Below, piece by piece: positions 63,930 through 64,000 of a stretch of 64,000 nt of DNA (position 1 is the first letter of the stretch; each line of letters opens with the position of its first letter). Source of the DNA: Mycolicibacterium austroafricanum (lineage in GTDB: Bacteria > Actinomycetota > Actinomycetes > Mycobacteriales > Mycobacteriaceae); contig NZ_CACSIP010000056.1 in assembly GCF_902705885.1 (NCBI RefSeq), positions 181,050 through 245,049 of the forward strand. The letters are read 5' to 3'. The notes beneath the pieces are model-generated. The model searched no databases, was not told where the DNA came from, and saw only the letters and a list, made by a program, of their open reading frames with translations. A program made the position numbers and the translations under genes.

Positions 63930-64000
63930 ATGGGTGAGGTGTCCGGCGCGGTCGAGGTGATCAGGTCGCAGCTTGCGGTCCTCCAGGATGCCGCCGGGGG
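63930..64000 (+). CDS. N-terminus of a probable 13E12-repeat (DUF222/HNH) protein, partial
   Basis: Only 23 full codons are in the window: MGEVSGAVEVIRSQLAVLQD followed by AAG. The helical start and the SOS box immediately upstream are what I expect for mycobacterial 13E12-family proteins (DUF222 plus a C-terminal HNH nuclease). There is no ribosome-binding site, so a leaderless transcript is possible. The family call is an inference from promoter and first residues. Confidence 0.45.
   Translation, partial: MGEVSGAVEVIRSQLAVLQDAAG

Overview
The window looks like a chromosomal segment of a fast-growing environmental mycobacterium (Mycolicibacterium type). This rests on the high G+C content, on the gene order, and on the families present: a ClpP1/ClpP2 pair with ClpX and trigger factor, truncated hemoglobin O, a 180-kDa-class NAD-glutamate dehydrogenase, the actinobacterial cytochrome oxidase subunit CtaJ, and a WS/DGAT-PlsC-PlsB operon. 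From clpX (19.4 kb) to the tRNA-Arg (61.8 kb) the backbone follows the order I remember for M. tuberculosis Rv2457c-Rv2485c: clpX, clpP2, clpP1, tig, nei2, rpiB, Rv2466c, pepN, Rv2468c, ctaJ, Rv2469c, glbO, Rv2474c, Rv2475c, gdh, ettA, ssb, plsB, plsC, WS/DGAT. Accessory genes are inserted between these.

Left part (1-12.7 kb). A GntR regulator cut by the window edge diverges from a myo-inositol operon (iolC, a DhnA-type aldolase, iolB, iolD, iolG). The operon ends in the remnant of a methylmalonate-semialdehyde dehydrogenase gene that has lost its interior. Next comes a two-sided sulfide/persulfide locus. Leftward run a metallo-beta-lactamase/rhodanese fusion, a type II sulfide:quinone oxidoreductase, thioredoxin and a tiny Cys-rich protein. 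Rightward run a YgaP-like rhodanese, a TauE/SafE exporter, a CstR-like persulfide sensor, a Prx6-type peroxiredoxin and a free-standing rhodanese. Four ATACCC/GGGTAT-type inverted repeats sit in the shared promoter region.

Middle (12.7-38 kb). A type III glutamine synthetase diverges from an FdhF/YdeP-like molybdoenzyme with its FdhD. A glycosyltransferase and, 9 kb away, an 88-residue protein each carry an unusual CTCCA direct repeat with an 11-bp period, about 40 bp before the start codon. The Clp/trigger-factor block is flanked by two small secreted proteins with a shared Cys motif and by tRNA-Pro and tRNA-Gly. Accessory cargo follows: an atypical NRAMP-like transporter, an allophanate hydrolase with an ABC importer and a GntR/FCD regulator (with GlnR-like and GTATAC sites), and a cytosine permease/yeast-type cytosine deaminase/2OG-Fe(II) oxygenase operon.

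Right part (38-64 kb). Backbone genes are interrupted by an EspA/EspE-like ESX effector gene coupled to two paralogous exported proteins. Then come the gdh-thioesterase operon, EttA, an SSB paralogue, a CopD-CtaG fusion and the phospholipid/wax-ester acyltransferase operon. After tRNA-Arg lie a PQQ-type sugar dehydrogenase lipoprotein, a frameshifted dienelactone hydrolase, and the first codons of a probable 13E12 (DUF222/HNH) gene behind an SOS box. I see no insertion sequence, CRISPR array, prophage or replication origin.
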